From Amoebophrya sp. A120 (Eukaryota > Sar > Dinophyceae > Syndiniales > Amoebophryaceae): a stretch of DNA of 64,000 nt. The notes under the pieces were generated by a model that was given only the letters and a program-made list of their open reading frames with translations, did not search any database and was not told where the DNA came from. Made by a program: the position numbers and the translations under genes. This document shows, one piece after another, positions 25,201 to 36,000 of this stretch (position 1 is the first letter of the stretch; every line of letters starts with the position of its first letter). The stretch covers positions 15,934,142 to 15,998,141 of the forward strand of contig CAJINV010000001.1 in assembly GCA_905178155.1 (NCBI GenBank), written 5' to 3'.

Positions 25201-28200
25201 ATCCGACTGCGTGAGACATTCGCTATCTCGTGCTTGCTTCACCGATGGGGAAATGTTGCCCCGCTGGCCACGAGAAGTACTAGAGGTGCCGCTCTTTTTA
25301 TTCTTGGAATGATTCATCTCCGTCATGTAGTTCCGTGTTGCACCTATTGTACTTGGCGAGGCTAGTACACCGTTTCCTGTGCTCTTGTTTTGACCGGCAT
25401 AAGTAGTTGAACAAAGCTTCCCACCGCCATGCTCCGCCTTACGAAAAACCGGTTTGCCGAACACGTGCAGCTTCTTGCACGCCGACGGCTTGAGAACTCC
25501 CGCGAGGCAGTTCATGGTTGTGGTTTTTCCCGCGCCGTTCTCGCCGAGCAGACCAGTGATTTCGTTTTCGAACAATGTCAAGTCCAGATTTTTCAAAACC
25601 GCCGGCCCGGTGTCGAACTGTACATCCAGGCCGACGATTTCCACGCACCGCTGCTTCTCCCACAACTGCTTCTCCCTCGCGTCCCAGGGCTGGAACAGCA
25701 ATTCGCTCTGCTGGCCCCCCGTGTGCCCATCGGTCGAAATCCGGCCCCGGTTGGCGGCTGGCCGCAAGTACTCCTCAAACAAGCCATCGTTTGTTTCGGC
25801 AAACATGACTGAAGTTGTGTTGTAGTCCAACCCCGAGCAGGGGGCACTCGATTTATTTCTCTCCACACCAACACCCACCTTGTTGTTTCTGTTGCTGGTA
25901 CCACCGCGGTGTAGCCCCGGATTGCTTGCAGATGCATCGTAGTTCTCTACTGCATGGCCATTTGCTGTCAACATCTTATTCCCGTTCGCGCTCTTCTGCG
26001 CCTCTTTCTTTTTCCAGAAGCACGAACAGCACAGAGTCTTACAGGCCGTGACCTTCCCGGCCAGATCGACACCCTGCAGCAGCTCCGCCCAGATCATCAG
26101 TACGGAAAGGAAGCAAAGCGCAATGAGTTGCCACGAGAAGAGCACGAGGAGTGACTGGACATGAAAAGTGAAATCGTTTAGCGGCAACCGGATGTGCTTG
26201 TTCACTTTCATCAAATTTTCCGCGATCGCCACATTCCGCTCTTCCTCCTGCTGCTCAACGTCCCCGGCCGTGCTGTCACGAGAAGACAAAACACCCGCCT
26301 TGCTCCTGCTCCCCCCAGTACCAAAATCCGTACCGGCACTATCCGCGCCTGTGTCCAACCGATTCACCAAGTCCCGGAGGAAGGAGAAGTACCGTGCCGT
26401 CTCATAGGTGTATTCGAGTCTGTTATTGGTGCTAAGCTGGGTCAAAATCCGGTAGAACAGAAAATGCGGCGCGATGACAGCGGAAAACGCCTTTTGGAGC
26501 CATGGGAATAGAAAATAACTGTTGGAGTCGTCAAGTAACAAAACTGGCTCCGACTCCGCATCAATTGGCTCATCTAAATCGTGATGGTCCGCGTTGGATA
26601 TAATCAATCCACCACCATCGAGATTTCCGCGCCGGGTTGCGATCGGCAGCTGCATGCTCGGAACGAACCCGGCACTACTAGCGATCTCTTCTCGTCCACG
26701 GCGGTCCACACTTTCTGAAGACATACTCCGATTAGCTCTCCGCCTTTGTTGGTGCTGCTGCTGCAACCCCCGGGCGGTCCGCAGTCCGTTCGCCTGCTCT
26801 CTTTTTTCCCGCTCCGCCGCGGCAAGGTCCTCCCGTTCCATCGGAGACAAGCTTGTGTAGTGCGACCGCGAGAGAACCCGGCTGCCGTCATCGGACTCGA
26901 GCTCCCAGATGTTCAGCTTTCGGTTGAACTGGATCCAGGGAGCCACTTCTGGACGGCGCGTAAAAATGCGCACGTAGGCGGTCTGCGTGTCGATCGGGTC
27001 CAAGTCCGCCCGCACATAGTTGACTTCCGCAAGTTGCTGCATTTCCCTGACCTTTTTCCGTTCCTTCTCGGCCTGCCGTCGCAACGCCGCCTCGTCCTCG
27101 TCGGTGAGAAGTTGCAGGGGTGAACCGAGACTTGCTTTCGTCGAGTCGTCGTCATGCGGCTGGTTGTTTGCCCCGGCGCCCCCAATGGAGCCCGTGCTGC
27201 TCCGCAGCCAGGTGTACACGGAGCTCTGTGACTGCTCTAGACTGTTCGCGTTGGTCGTGGAGGCCGCTAGATGTTCCTTCCACACGCCGGACCCGCCTAG
27301 CAGTTCCTTCTCGAGGAATCGCGAATGTTCGTAGAGGAAGAGAAGAAGCATCAGCAGGTAGAACAGCATTTTCCGGCCGTAACTCTCGGGCTCCGCGACC
27401 CCGCCATCTGCCGCATCCATGTCCTGCATCTTACTGGTCTCGGCGTCAAATCCAGCACGAAACGTCGCGGGCGGTAGGCGCGCTTGCTGCGGTTGGTTTT
27501 GATGTAGTGCGGCTTGCTGGTGCGCCACCGGCCCGGACACCGCACGCACGACCAGATCGTCGCCCGAGGAACTGTCCTCCTTGTGGTCATTTGTCACGTT
27601 GGCCGCCAGGTCGTACCAGGAAAGCGCGCCGGTTGTACTGTTGTTGCTCCCAGAATTTTTATCTCTTTTGTCACACCAGGGACAACACGAGCCGAACCAG
27701 GTCAGCGACTTCGTGTCTAGCTTACCGCTTTTGCTTCGTGTTCTGTTCCGGGTATTCAAAGTGTTCGCGAGCTGGTCCTGGGCCCCCGCGTTAGTGTTTT
27801 CGCCGGTATTCTTGGAGATGACACCTGGTGCGGATCCATCATTGCGATCTTCAATCTGCAATGAACGCGGTGCAGTAGTTCCGGAGCCAGCATTCCGATC
27901 GGTTTCCTTTTTTCGCTTGCAACAGGAACAGCAGAAGATGGAGGACAGGGTCGAGGCAAAAGCCAGCATGCTCGGCAGCGCGTAGACAAACAATAGTGTG
28001 CCAACCACGCAAATGGTCCAGACATAAACCAGTCCCGCCGCAAATGCAACGGCTCCATTAGTGGATATTCGCAATGCGCACTGCAAAAAGTACAGTAGCT
28101 TCTGCCCGAAAGAACTTTCTTTCCCGTCGGGCTCTTCGCCGTTCTGCCTCGGGAGTTCGCTTTGCGCCTGCAGCAAATTGCTGCCGTCAACATGCTCGCC

Positions 28201-30290
28201 TGGTGGTCGTGTCCGCCCTAGTTCTACCTGCGAAGTAGACGGGTTTGCAGGACCAGTCGCAGCGGAGGTTTCATCAGCACCGCGATTTTCTCCCGCGCTT
28301 GTAGTTTCCTTTGCCGCATCTATTTTGTTCCGAATATTGCTTTGCAACTGTGTCAACCCAAACTCATACGTCCGATCGCGGCGGACCGGCTCACGGGAAG
28401 ACGCTCCGCACGCTGCTGGGGACAGGCGGAAGTAGTCCCATATTTGCCAGAATTTTCGCTGCGGGAAATCCAGCAATGCCAGCTCCTGCTCGCGCAAAAA
28501 TGGTCGCACATCCAGGCTCTGGGATTGCGGCAGCACACCGAAGGACAGAGCGCCGGGGGCCAGGCGCAACGCGTCCAGCTCCGACACGCCTACCTCTATT
28601 CGTGACATCAAGTGCGCCGACTCCTTCAAGTGCTGGGCCGGCATCTCGCGCGGCATGCGCCAAAACTTCTCGCCCGGGGCGAGGTTTCCCTCGCCCGGGT
28701 GATGGTACCCGCCACTACTGCTCCCGGAAGTAGATAATTGGCACGTACAAACCGCTTGGTAGACATTGATGAGCACGACAATGACCGAACAGCCGTATGA
28801 AATGCAAAAGTGTCTGGGTCTGGATCTGGAAGAGTCGTGCTGTTTTTGCATGAGACAGAAGGGCTGGCATGGAAGCTCTAACGTCACAGGTTTCGAGAAG
28901 CTTCCGCAATGCCGAATCCGCATGACAGCTCCCCCATTTTGGTGACAGAAAGTGCAAGTGGGCAGCTTTTGCTACCTATGCATGAGAGATTTTCCATTTT
29001 CTGTGTTCCGAAATGCGCATCGCAAGTTTGCAATCATCCAGACCCAGACGCTTTTGCATTAGATAAGCCGATCCCGAAGACAACCGCCCCGAGAAACGGG
29101 AAGGACATCAGCCAATGCACGGCATACAGAAACCGCACCAGCAAACCCCGACTGCGGTACTTACTCCGGACCCGGCTGCTCCGCGTCAATTGCGCCACCA
29201 GAAACGCCTTTTGCCCCTGCTGCTGCTCACCGTACACCAGACCCCCGACCATCTCCGCGTAGTACAGAGCGCTCAGAGTGAGTAGCAGCTCGAACCAGTG
29301 TCGGCCTAGAAACGGAAAGAGCACGTGGAACAACGCATCCTTCACGTACTCCAGCATGTTGACGTTCGCAAACAACCGCGTGGATAATACCCGTTTCTCC
29401 AGAGCCGCCAGTTTCTCGAACGAGGTCAGCGGAGGGTGCTGCGGGTCGTGCAGAGACCCGGTCGACGAGGACCCGCCGTTACCGTGAGAAGCGTGCCCGT
29501 ACAGACTGCGGCTGATCGACTGCTCATTGGAAGCCGCGTTCCCGACCAGCCAAACGGGAAGGTACTCATTCAGCTGCAGCGCGACGCTGAAGAAAGACGC
29601 GTGCTGAAAGTTTGCCTTAGAGTATTGCTTCTCCGAAGCTGACGCGGAGGAACCACCTGCATCTGGACGCTGCTGATCACGTTGCGCTTCATTCCGATAC
29701 TCGAGGAACAAGTGCCCCGCCGTGTCCCGCTCGGCAAAAGGAAATGTTTGTCGGAGATCCGTCCAGACCTGAAAGAGGCCTAGGTCGTCATCTTTCTCCT
29801 GCGCATGCTCGACTCCCGATTTGGGGGACGCCTCGAAATCGCCAGAGCGGTGCGTTTCTGGATTTTTCAGAGTGCAGTAATGTTTGAAGCACTCTCGGTC
29901 GTACGAATGCAGAAGAACTGGCAAAGAAGAAGTCACAGATGAAATAAAGCAAAAGAAATCGCGACGCACTAATGTTCAGCATATCTTTCCAAGGGAACAA
30001 ACCAAAAGAGAACGACAAACCGCACCATGCGTAGTACCAAACGGATCGAGCTTTGGCTTTCCACCAAGCGGTGCAGGCAGGTCTCGCAGAACGTCGCGTG
30101 AGAACAGGTGGTCGATGCATCGGACACCAAACAGAAACGCAACCAGCACGCCGAGCAGGAGAAAGGGAACAGATACTCGACGAATGAACGAGTCATCAAA
30201 CAGAGTTTTGAAGTTTTTCCAAAGCAAAACCTCCAACACCGCAACCTTCCCACCTTGCAAAACGCACGAAGGCGTCGTTCGGGACCTCAT
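13235..30290 (-). CDS. Giant ABCA-family full ABC transporter, about 5535 aa
   Basis: Exons: 30290-30038, 29917-29066, 28790-17167 (11.6 kb) and 17113-13235. Introns 29918-30037 (GTACTA...GCCAG) and 17114-17166 (53 nt, GTATTT...CCTAG) are GT-AG; 28796-29065 is an introner. Layout is TMD1-NBD1-TMD2-NBD2. The N-terminus (LLWKNFKTL, then a hydrophobic helix and a long loop) is typical of ABCA. NBD1 has Walker A GENGAGKTTT (about residue 1450), signature LSGGW, Walker B LVILDEPTAGMD and H-loop FTTHLMEEAE. NBD2 has GKNGSGKSS (about 4940), LSGGAQRK, ILLLDEPTTSID and FLTTHLLEEAE. TMD2 contains EHGRGVKEFLFMNG and several helices. Long Ser/Asn/Gln-rich insertions explain a length more than twice that of usual ABCA proteins (about 2000); one lies inside NBD1 and about 1200 residues lie within TMD2. 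Likely a lipid or sterol exporter/flippase in a membrane; the substrate is unknown. The 53-nt intron join is the weakest. Confidence 0.9.
28796..29065 (-). mobile_element. Introner element 3 (270 bp, GTCTGG-type ends)
   Basis: On the minus strand it starts TATCTAATGCAAAAGCGTC and ends CACTTTTGCATTTCATA. The inner termini carry GTCTGG hexamers, two at the start and three at the end in inverted orientation (CCAGATCCAGACCCAGAC). The flanking duplication is CGGCT (29066-29070 and 28791-28795). Excision with one copy gives GGG ATC GGC TGT TCG GTC ATT, which completes the hydrophobic helix FGIGCSVIVVLINVY of the ABCA transporter. No AG lies at the 3' boundary, so the ends cannot be GT-AG; GC...CG within the duplication is possible. 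Same length as element 2. Confidence 0.9.
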
Positions 30291-31660
30291 TTCGTAGCCC
30301 GAGAGATGAACGGGGAAGAAATCAGTCTAGGAAGAGTGTGAAGGAGTTCTCAGCCGTGCGTCAGACTCCATTCGGCACAATGGTGCTGTCGTATTTCGAG
30401 AACGGAAGTTCTGCTTCCGCCCACATAGAGGATGAGGAATGTTGACGAGTTGGCTCAGAATATTCCTCATGGTCGACTATGCACGACCATCGCAATCTGG
30501 AGGAAAGTCTCCCGCAAGGGAATCAAGTTCAACAAAAAGAATAGCGAAGGGACAGATCGACAACCCGTAGCAAGAGACGAGAGGACCGAAAATATCGATG
30601 TTGTTTGACCATGACGCCATCGAGGTGCAGATGCGCCGAGGATTTGAAGCACGGAGGCACTTGAGCATCACACTGACGCCATGCAGAGCTACCACATCCA
30701 CCCATGGAAAGAAGCCCGATGTCACAAAAGACGCTCCGGCGGCGCCCTGTTCTCGTCTAGAAGGCATTCGTAATTCAATTCATTCTTCGCAAAAATACAT
30801 TACCAAGCAGAGTTTTTGCAGTCGTCACGAAATGGTGGGCACAAGTTCGACTTCAATCTGAAAAGTATTCCGCAAGCAGAATGCATTCAAGAAAGGCAAA
30901 TCTACACTGTGCTTTGCGTTTCGGCAACTGGTGAAAAGTCAACGGTACTTACAACGGCGAAGCCGCACTTACAGTGATGAAGTAGCAATTGTTTCATTCA
31001 AACAGGAGGTAGCAGGAAAGTGACATCATGTTCATTGTGAAATCAAAAGGTAAAATTCTCGTACCTAGCGGAGCAAAAATCGGTTGTATACAGTAGGTAA
31101 GGAGTTGCTAGTGGCACAAGTACCTCAATGAAAACCAAAATACCACGAATGGCAATACAGGTGTATCATCACCAAAAAGTTCTAGACATCATCCAGAGAT
31201 CACGCTCGCATCGCCCCGCTGCATCAACCGTCAAGTAACTGCTCGTCCACATGTTCTCGGTCACGGAATCTGGTTCAAAAACCCTCTGCATCAAGTGCAC
31301 CACGCGACTCGGCGCGAATCACATGCCGGAGAGAGAACTCGGCACCTGGTGGAATTTTATTTTTCGCGAATCATTTAACCACGTACGCAATGATGTGTGC
31401 TAGTGTCACAGACAGACGAAGACAACGGCATTCCGATTCCTACTCCTTCTCCTCGTCACAGAGAATATATTTTGCAATGTAAAATCGTCACAGAGAATAT
31501 ACACAAATCGTCGATCACCTAGAATCACAACGGGAAAGCACCTGCGCAGTCTTTAGAGCGGACGACCATCGGGTAGACATCGTGGGGCAGCAACTCGCGT
31601 GACTTCTTCGTCAACCCCAGGAGGTTCACATCGACTGTTGTGACCGTGACGCCCACCCGC
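30291..31660. other. Intergenic, no convincing gene
   Basis: Upstream of the ABCA start and downstream of the MKKSS gene stop. A 96-codon minus-strand frame (30477-30767) and a few plus-strand frames are present, without domains or splice context. The duplicated phrase CACAGAGAATATA near 31455-31500 is a short local repeat. No RNA gene was recognised. Confidence 0.45.
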
Positions 31661-32110
31661 TTACTTCTTCTTCATAGAAGAAGCCTTCATGACCTGTGAT
31701 TTCAAAAAGACACAGCTTTTTTGACAATACTTGCGCATCAAACATGCCAAGAGCAAAACCAAACACATCCTGCAACAATAACATTGCCACTGAGTAGACA
31801 TGCTTGGATCATCATGTCGGAAGATTCAATGTACTTTGTAATTTTCCGTCACAAGTAGTAGACAGGAGTTATATCGTACTGATGGACCGTCTTCAAAAAA
31901 GGAAAATGTTTTGCGACTTACCGTCTTCTTCATGCTGGACTTCTTCATGACGGGGGCGGCCTTCTTCATGGAGGACATCTTCTTCATGGAGCTGGCCATT
32001 TTCTTCATGGAGCTCTTCATGGCCTTTTTCATGCTCGACTTTTTCATGCTGGATTTCTTCATGCTCGACTTCATAGCCGGAGCAGCTGGGGCAGCGGGAG
32101 CGGCGTCCAT
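31661..32110 (-). CDS. Short basic MKKSS-repeat protein, 73 aa
   Basis: Exons 32110-31922 and 31693-31661, joined across a 228-nt GT-AG intron (ACG|GTAAGTCG ... AAATCACAG|GTCATG); the join is phase 0 and both sides continue the same repeat, which strongly supports it. The protein starts MDAAPAAPAAPAMKSS and then consists almost only of MKKSS, SSMKK and MKKMS units, ending ...VMKASSMKKK. It has no signal peptide, membrane segment or fold motif. Such Lys/Ser/Met repeats recall the basic tails of nucleic-acid-binding proteins and the MK-rich N-termini of dinoflagellate nuclear proteins, so DNA or RNA binding is a reasonable guess; Ser-Lys spacing would allow heavy phosphorylation. No globular domain follows, so it is not a full DVNP or histone H1. 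Confidence 0.8.
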
Positions 32111-33089
32111 CTTGATGCTTTGTTTTGTCGTGAGAGCGACAAAAACGTGTTTGCTTCGAGAGAAAACTCGAAAGAAAAGTTGATGTGCTGCAAAGTTGTA
32201 GCGCAGACTTGTAGACTGTTCTTGCGAAGTTGGAGTAAACCGTTGTAAGTTGTTTCACTTGTTTTCGAGTGTCGCGGCAGTTACCTCTTAGGAAAAAAAT
32301 CCAAAAGCCACTGAGCAAAAAGAATCAAAAACGCAGCAGCAAAAATCACGCTCGAGTCAGATCTTTGACACAGAAAGGAGCGGATGAAAAACCAAGAACG
32401 CAGAGATAATTATATGCACCACCTAGATCCAAAAAGAAAAGACCTGCTTTGGCGTGAGTCAACATAGCGCACAACTACTGATCCGCAGAGGCGAAAATGC
32501 TATACTTAAAGCGTTGATCTTGTTCCTCTGTGGCACTACTGCCATGACGCCGTAAGCACTGTCGCAGCAGTCAGTCGCCGCCACAGTGTGTACGACTCTT
32601 ACGGTCGCCCGCTTCGCGGGAACAAACCGCATGCCTCCACGAACAAGCACGCGTGAAGTCCAGGAAATGGTCACCCTTTGAGTTGCACTGTTATCCTCAA
32701 GTTGATTTGTACGTGTAGCTGTAGGCTTAAATGGAGAAGAGGGCATGAAGTTCCGCACATGTTTTGAATGAAGTGTCGCACAGCAGGGGAAAGCAGCAAG
32801 ACCGCGTCGCCTTCGGAAAAATACCAGTGTAAGGCATTTTGTGACGAGGCACACAGCTTCTTTGACTAATGCCACTGTAGAGCCGTTTCGGTCGGCAACT
32901 TTACCCTCATTCCTTCTTGCTGATATCATACATACATCCGACGGGCATATTACGTAGAGTGCTTCATCGTCTGTGAAGGTCTGGTTTTATCCGCGTGTGC
33001 CAAATAGACTGATTATACTGTACAGTGTGTTGAGTGATTGTCGCTAGTCTATGTCGATATGATTCTTGTTGCTGTTCATCAAATCTGTG
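32111..33089. other. Intergenic; one doubtful 156-codon frame
   Basis: Contains the presumed 5' region of the MKKSS gene and the 3' end of the mucin-like gene. The frame 32459-32929 (minus, MISARRNEGKVADRNG...) is open for 156 codons but has no domain, mixed hydrophobic and Arg-rich stretches and no conserved pattern; I would not call it a gene without RNA evidence. Confidence 0.4.
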
Positions 33090-36000
33090 CTACCTCTCTT
33101 GTACTTCATTTTTCATCGCACCAAAACCGTCATTGTCTTCCTCGGCTATTCCTTCCAGGAGGGCCGGATTGTCGCTAGTTAGTTCTTCCTTTTGGTCTCG
33201 CAGAATGATGTCGTCTCCCGTAAAGTAACTCTCGGGCGTTTCCACAGCGGGTAGAATAGTGTCGTTCACGAGCTGCTTTTTCTGCCGCTTTTGTCGTTTC
33301 TCTTCGGCTTTTTGCCTCGCTTTCTGTCGCTCTTGACGTTTTCGCAACTCCCGGATGAGTACGATAGTGAGTACAATTGCGACGAGGAGAAGCACCCCGG
33401 TGAGGACGCAGCAGATCATCAGCCGGGTAATCATGCCATCTGATGATCCAGTAGGCTGCGCGTCTGGATCCAGTGCCTCCGCTGGACCCTGAAGCACGAT
33501 GTCTATGCCGCCGACGCTGAAGTAGCTCTGCTTCAACTTCTCGTATCCCCCTATCTTCTCGATGACCAGCTTGCGCAGATCCGGACCTGATAATGGTAAT
33601 GCATGGATGTGCAATTGATTCAATTTCACAGTATTCACAAGACAAAAAATAAATAGTCTCGCGTATTAACTCGATCCTCCAACGACGAGCCTCACAGTGA
33701 AGATTGCGGCCCTCGACGTCACATGAATGTTCGTGATGAGAGATCCTAAGTGGACAATCAATTATTCGGGTTCGTTCGCGGGCTCAACGGCAGTCCAATA
33801 CAAACAAAGAAGCCAATTTCTAGTACCGAAAAATGGAGGCGCCAATGGCTGTGTCGTCTTTCCATCTGCACTCGCTTCGTCGAGGATTCGGTCCTCGGGA
33901 TTGATTCTTGTTTTCGTGTCCAGCAGCATGTGCAGAATCTCGTGGTTGACCGCAGTCTTGTCCACGTCGTCAAACTGCGCGTCCGGAAACTTCACCGCCA
34001 ATTCCCCAACCAGTTGCGACGCCGTGTTCGGGGTGATGGCCGTTCCCGTGTAGACGGCATTGGGAAACTGGAAAAAGCGCGCACCGATATTCGTCCCGAG
34101 CTGGCGCCCACTGGCGAAGGCCGGGAGCTCCTCGCGCCAGAGCGGCCGCGAAGTTGTCCAGCGCGCGAGCGCCTGGATCTTCTCGTCGCGCGTCAGCCGG
34201 GTTGCCAGCTCGTAGGGCACGACGAACGGCTTTACTGCCACACGTACATCGCCATCTATCGGCACTCCCCGATCGTGGCTGCGGACCCAACCGACCAAGC
34301 GGGAGAGCCCCGCCCCGAGGACCCGCCAGAAAAGCATTTCTTCCTCGACGTCAAACACAGCGATGGGTACGTTTGTGCCCGTTGCAGCAGGCAAGGTAAT
34401 GCATTTCTGCAAGACTGTGAGTACATCCCGCAGATCGCGCGCATCGGCGCGGTTTTCACGGCGCAAATTCTGGTCGTCCGGCGGCGGCAGAAGCCCGGTT
34501 CGGACCAAAGCCGCGTCGTTCAGGGTCAAAATTCGCACGCGGAGGTCCTTCTCGCGCTGCCTCCGCTGCGCGTCGCTCATGGCGTACAAGGCGATTGCGA
34601 ACTCGTTCCAAACTTCCAACGCGAGGACCGAGCGGAGAAATTCCGTCGAACTCCCGTTTCCGCCACTGAAGACCCAAAAAGGGGCCTTCTGTACCTCGTT
34701 CCGAACCTCACTGGCTTCCAGACTGAAGCTTTGCGCGTCGTGCTGTCCGGTCGCCGTGAAGGCCGCGCGCTTCTCCATCTGGCGCACCAAATGCACCGCC
34801 TGTAGGTAGGCCCAGTGTTTCGTCAGTGACAGGCTCTCTGCGGTGTGGAGGAGCTTCCCGCCTTCCGTGCGCAGGATCGTGTCCGCCTCAAGTGAAGGGT
34901 CCTTCGCCGCGTTCCATTCCCGCACCTCCGCTTCAGTTGGGCACTCGCGCAAAGCCGGCCCAGTTTGTTGCTGTTGCATGTTCATGTGTCCTCGGGCTTG
35001 GTTGATAGATTGCGGTTGGCTGTCGCTGTCACCAGGGGTAGCAGCCCCATCCTCCTCGCTGTCGGGGTCAGGAGAAATTGGTGGAGGACTGCCCGCGGGG
35101 GACAGCAACGTAGGTGAACCACGGTTGCTGGAGGTGGCGGTCGCTACTGGTTGTTGTGCACCGGCATGCACGTGGAGGGGTGTTGGCGGGGACGCACGCA
35201 TTCTGTAAGGTGAGAGTGCGCCTTGCGGTGGACTGGACGGGGCACCTCCCACCGGGTGTGAAATTTCCGGAACTGTTCCTCCCGCCGGAGGCAACGGCGC
35301 ATTTTCCCGAGGCGCAGTCTCCGGCCCTGCTGGCCGCAGTCCACTTCCCATCGATGCTTCGTGTCCTGCACGTGGAGCCTCTCCATACGTGTGGGCAGCA
35401 GGATAATTTGGAGTTTCAGGGTTCGCCACAAAACGCGAAGGGGAGGAACTGAGCGTTGGGTCCGGAGTATTCGACTCGGATCTAGCGCCCGCATTTGCCG
35501 CGCCGGCTACAGGTGTTGTCAAGGTCTGAGTCCCGTGAATCACTTGTTCGTAGTCTGGTGAGGCACCGATCGTGCTGGCCCTGTTGTACGCCGACGGGAG
35601 CTCACGAATAGTTGTTTCCTGTGTCACTTCTCCGTGTTGCGATCTGATCACGCGCTCACTCATAGGGGCAGCGCCTTCTCCACCCGTGGATTGTGCTATA
35701 CCTGCGGCTGCGGCCCGTGCCGGATATTGCGCGATCGCCTCGGGGGCGAATAACCCGCCTGGGGGGCAAACCACCCGAGGGGCGACGCCGATGAGACCAC
35801 TGGAAGAAACCGCGCCACCGGAAGATGCCGCGCCACCAGAAGAAACCGCAACACCGGAGGGGACTGGAGACACCGAAGAGGACCTGGCAGATCCGGCAAC
35901 GACGACCTCCGTAGGTAGTTCTGCCGTTACCGTTCCAACCGGAGCAGCAGCGCCCGCGGTTCCTTCGTAAATAATTGTCCTTTCTTCTATGTCTCCATCT

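Noticed and set aside
31180-31300. Possible tRNA because of a GGTTCAAA box-B-like string
   Set aside because: No box A at the right distance and no cloverleaf could be drawn.
32459-32929. 156-codon minus-strand frame between the MKKSS and mucin-like genes
   Set aside because: No motif, signal or membrane logic; composition resembles random translation. Kept only as a note.
33587-33826. Stop codon at 33762 as the true end of the mucin-like protein
   Set aside because: A GT-AG intron with a good donor and acceptor bypasses it in frame and adds a membrane anchor and basic tail. The downstream frame also lacks its own ATG start. The shorter form remains possible if the intron is retained.
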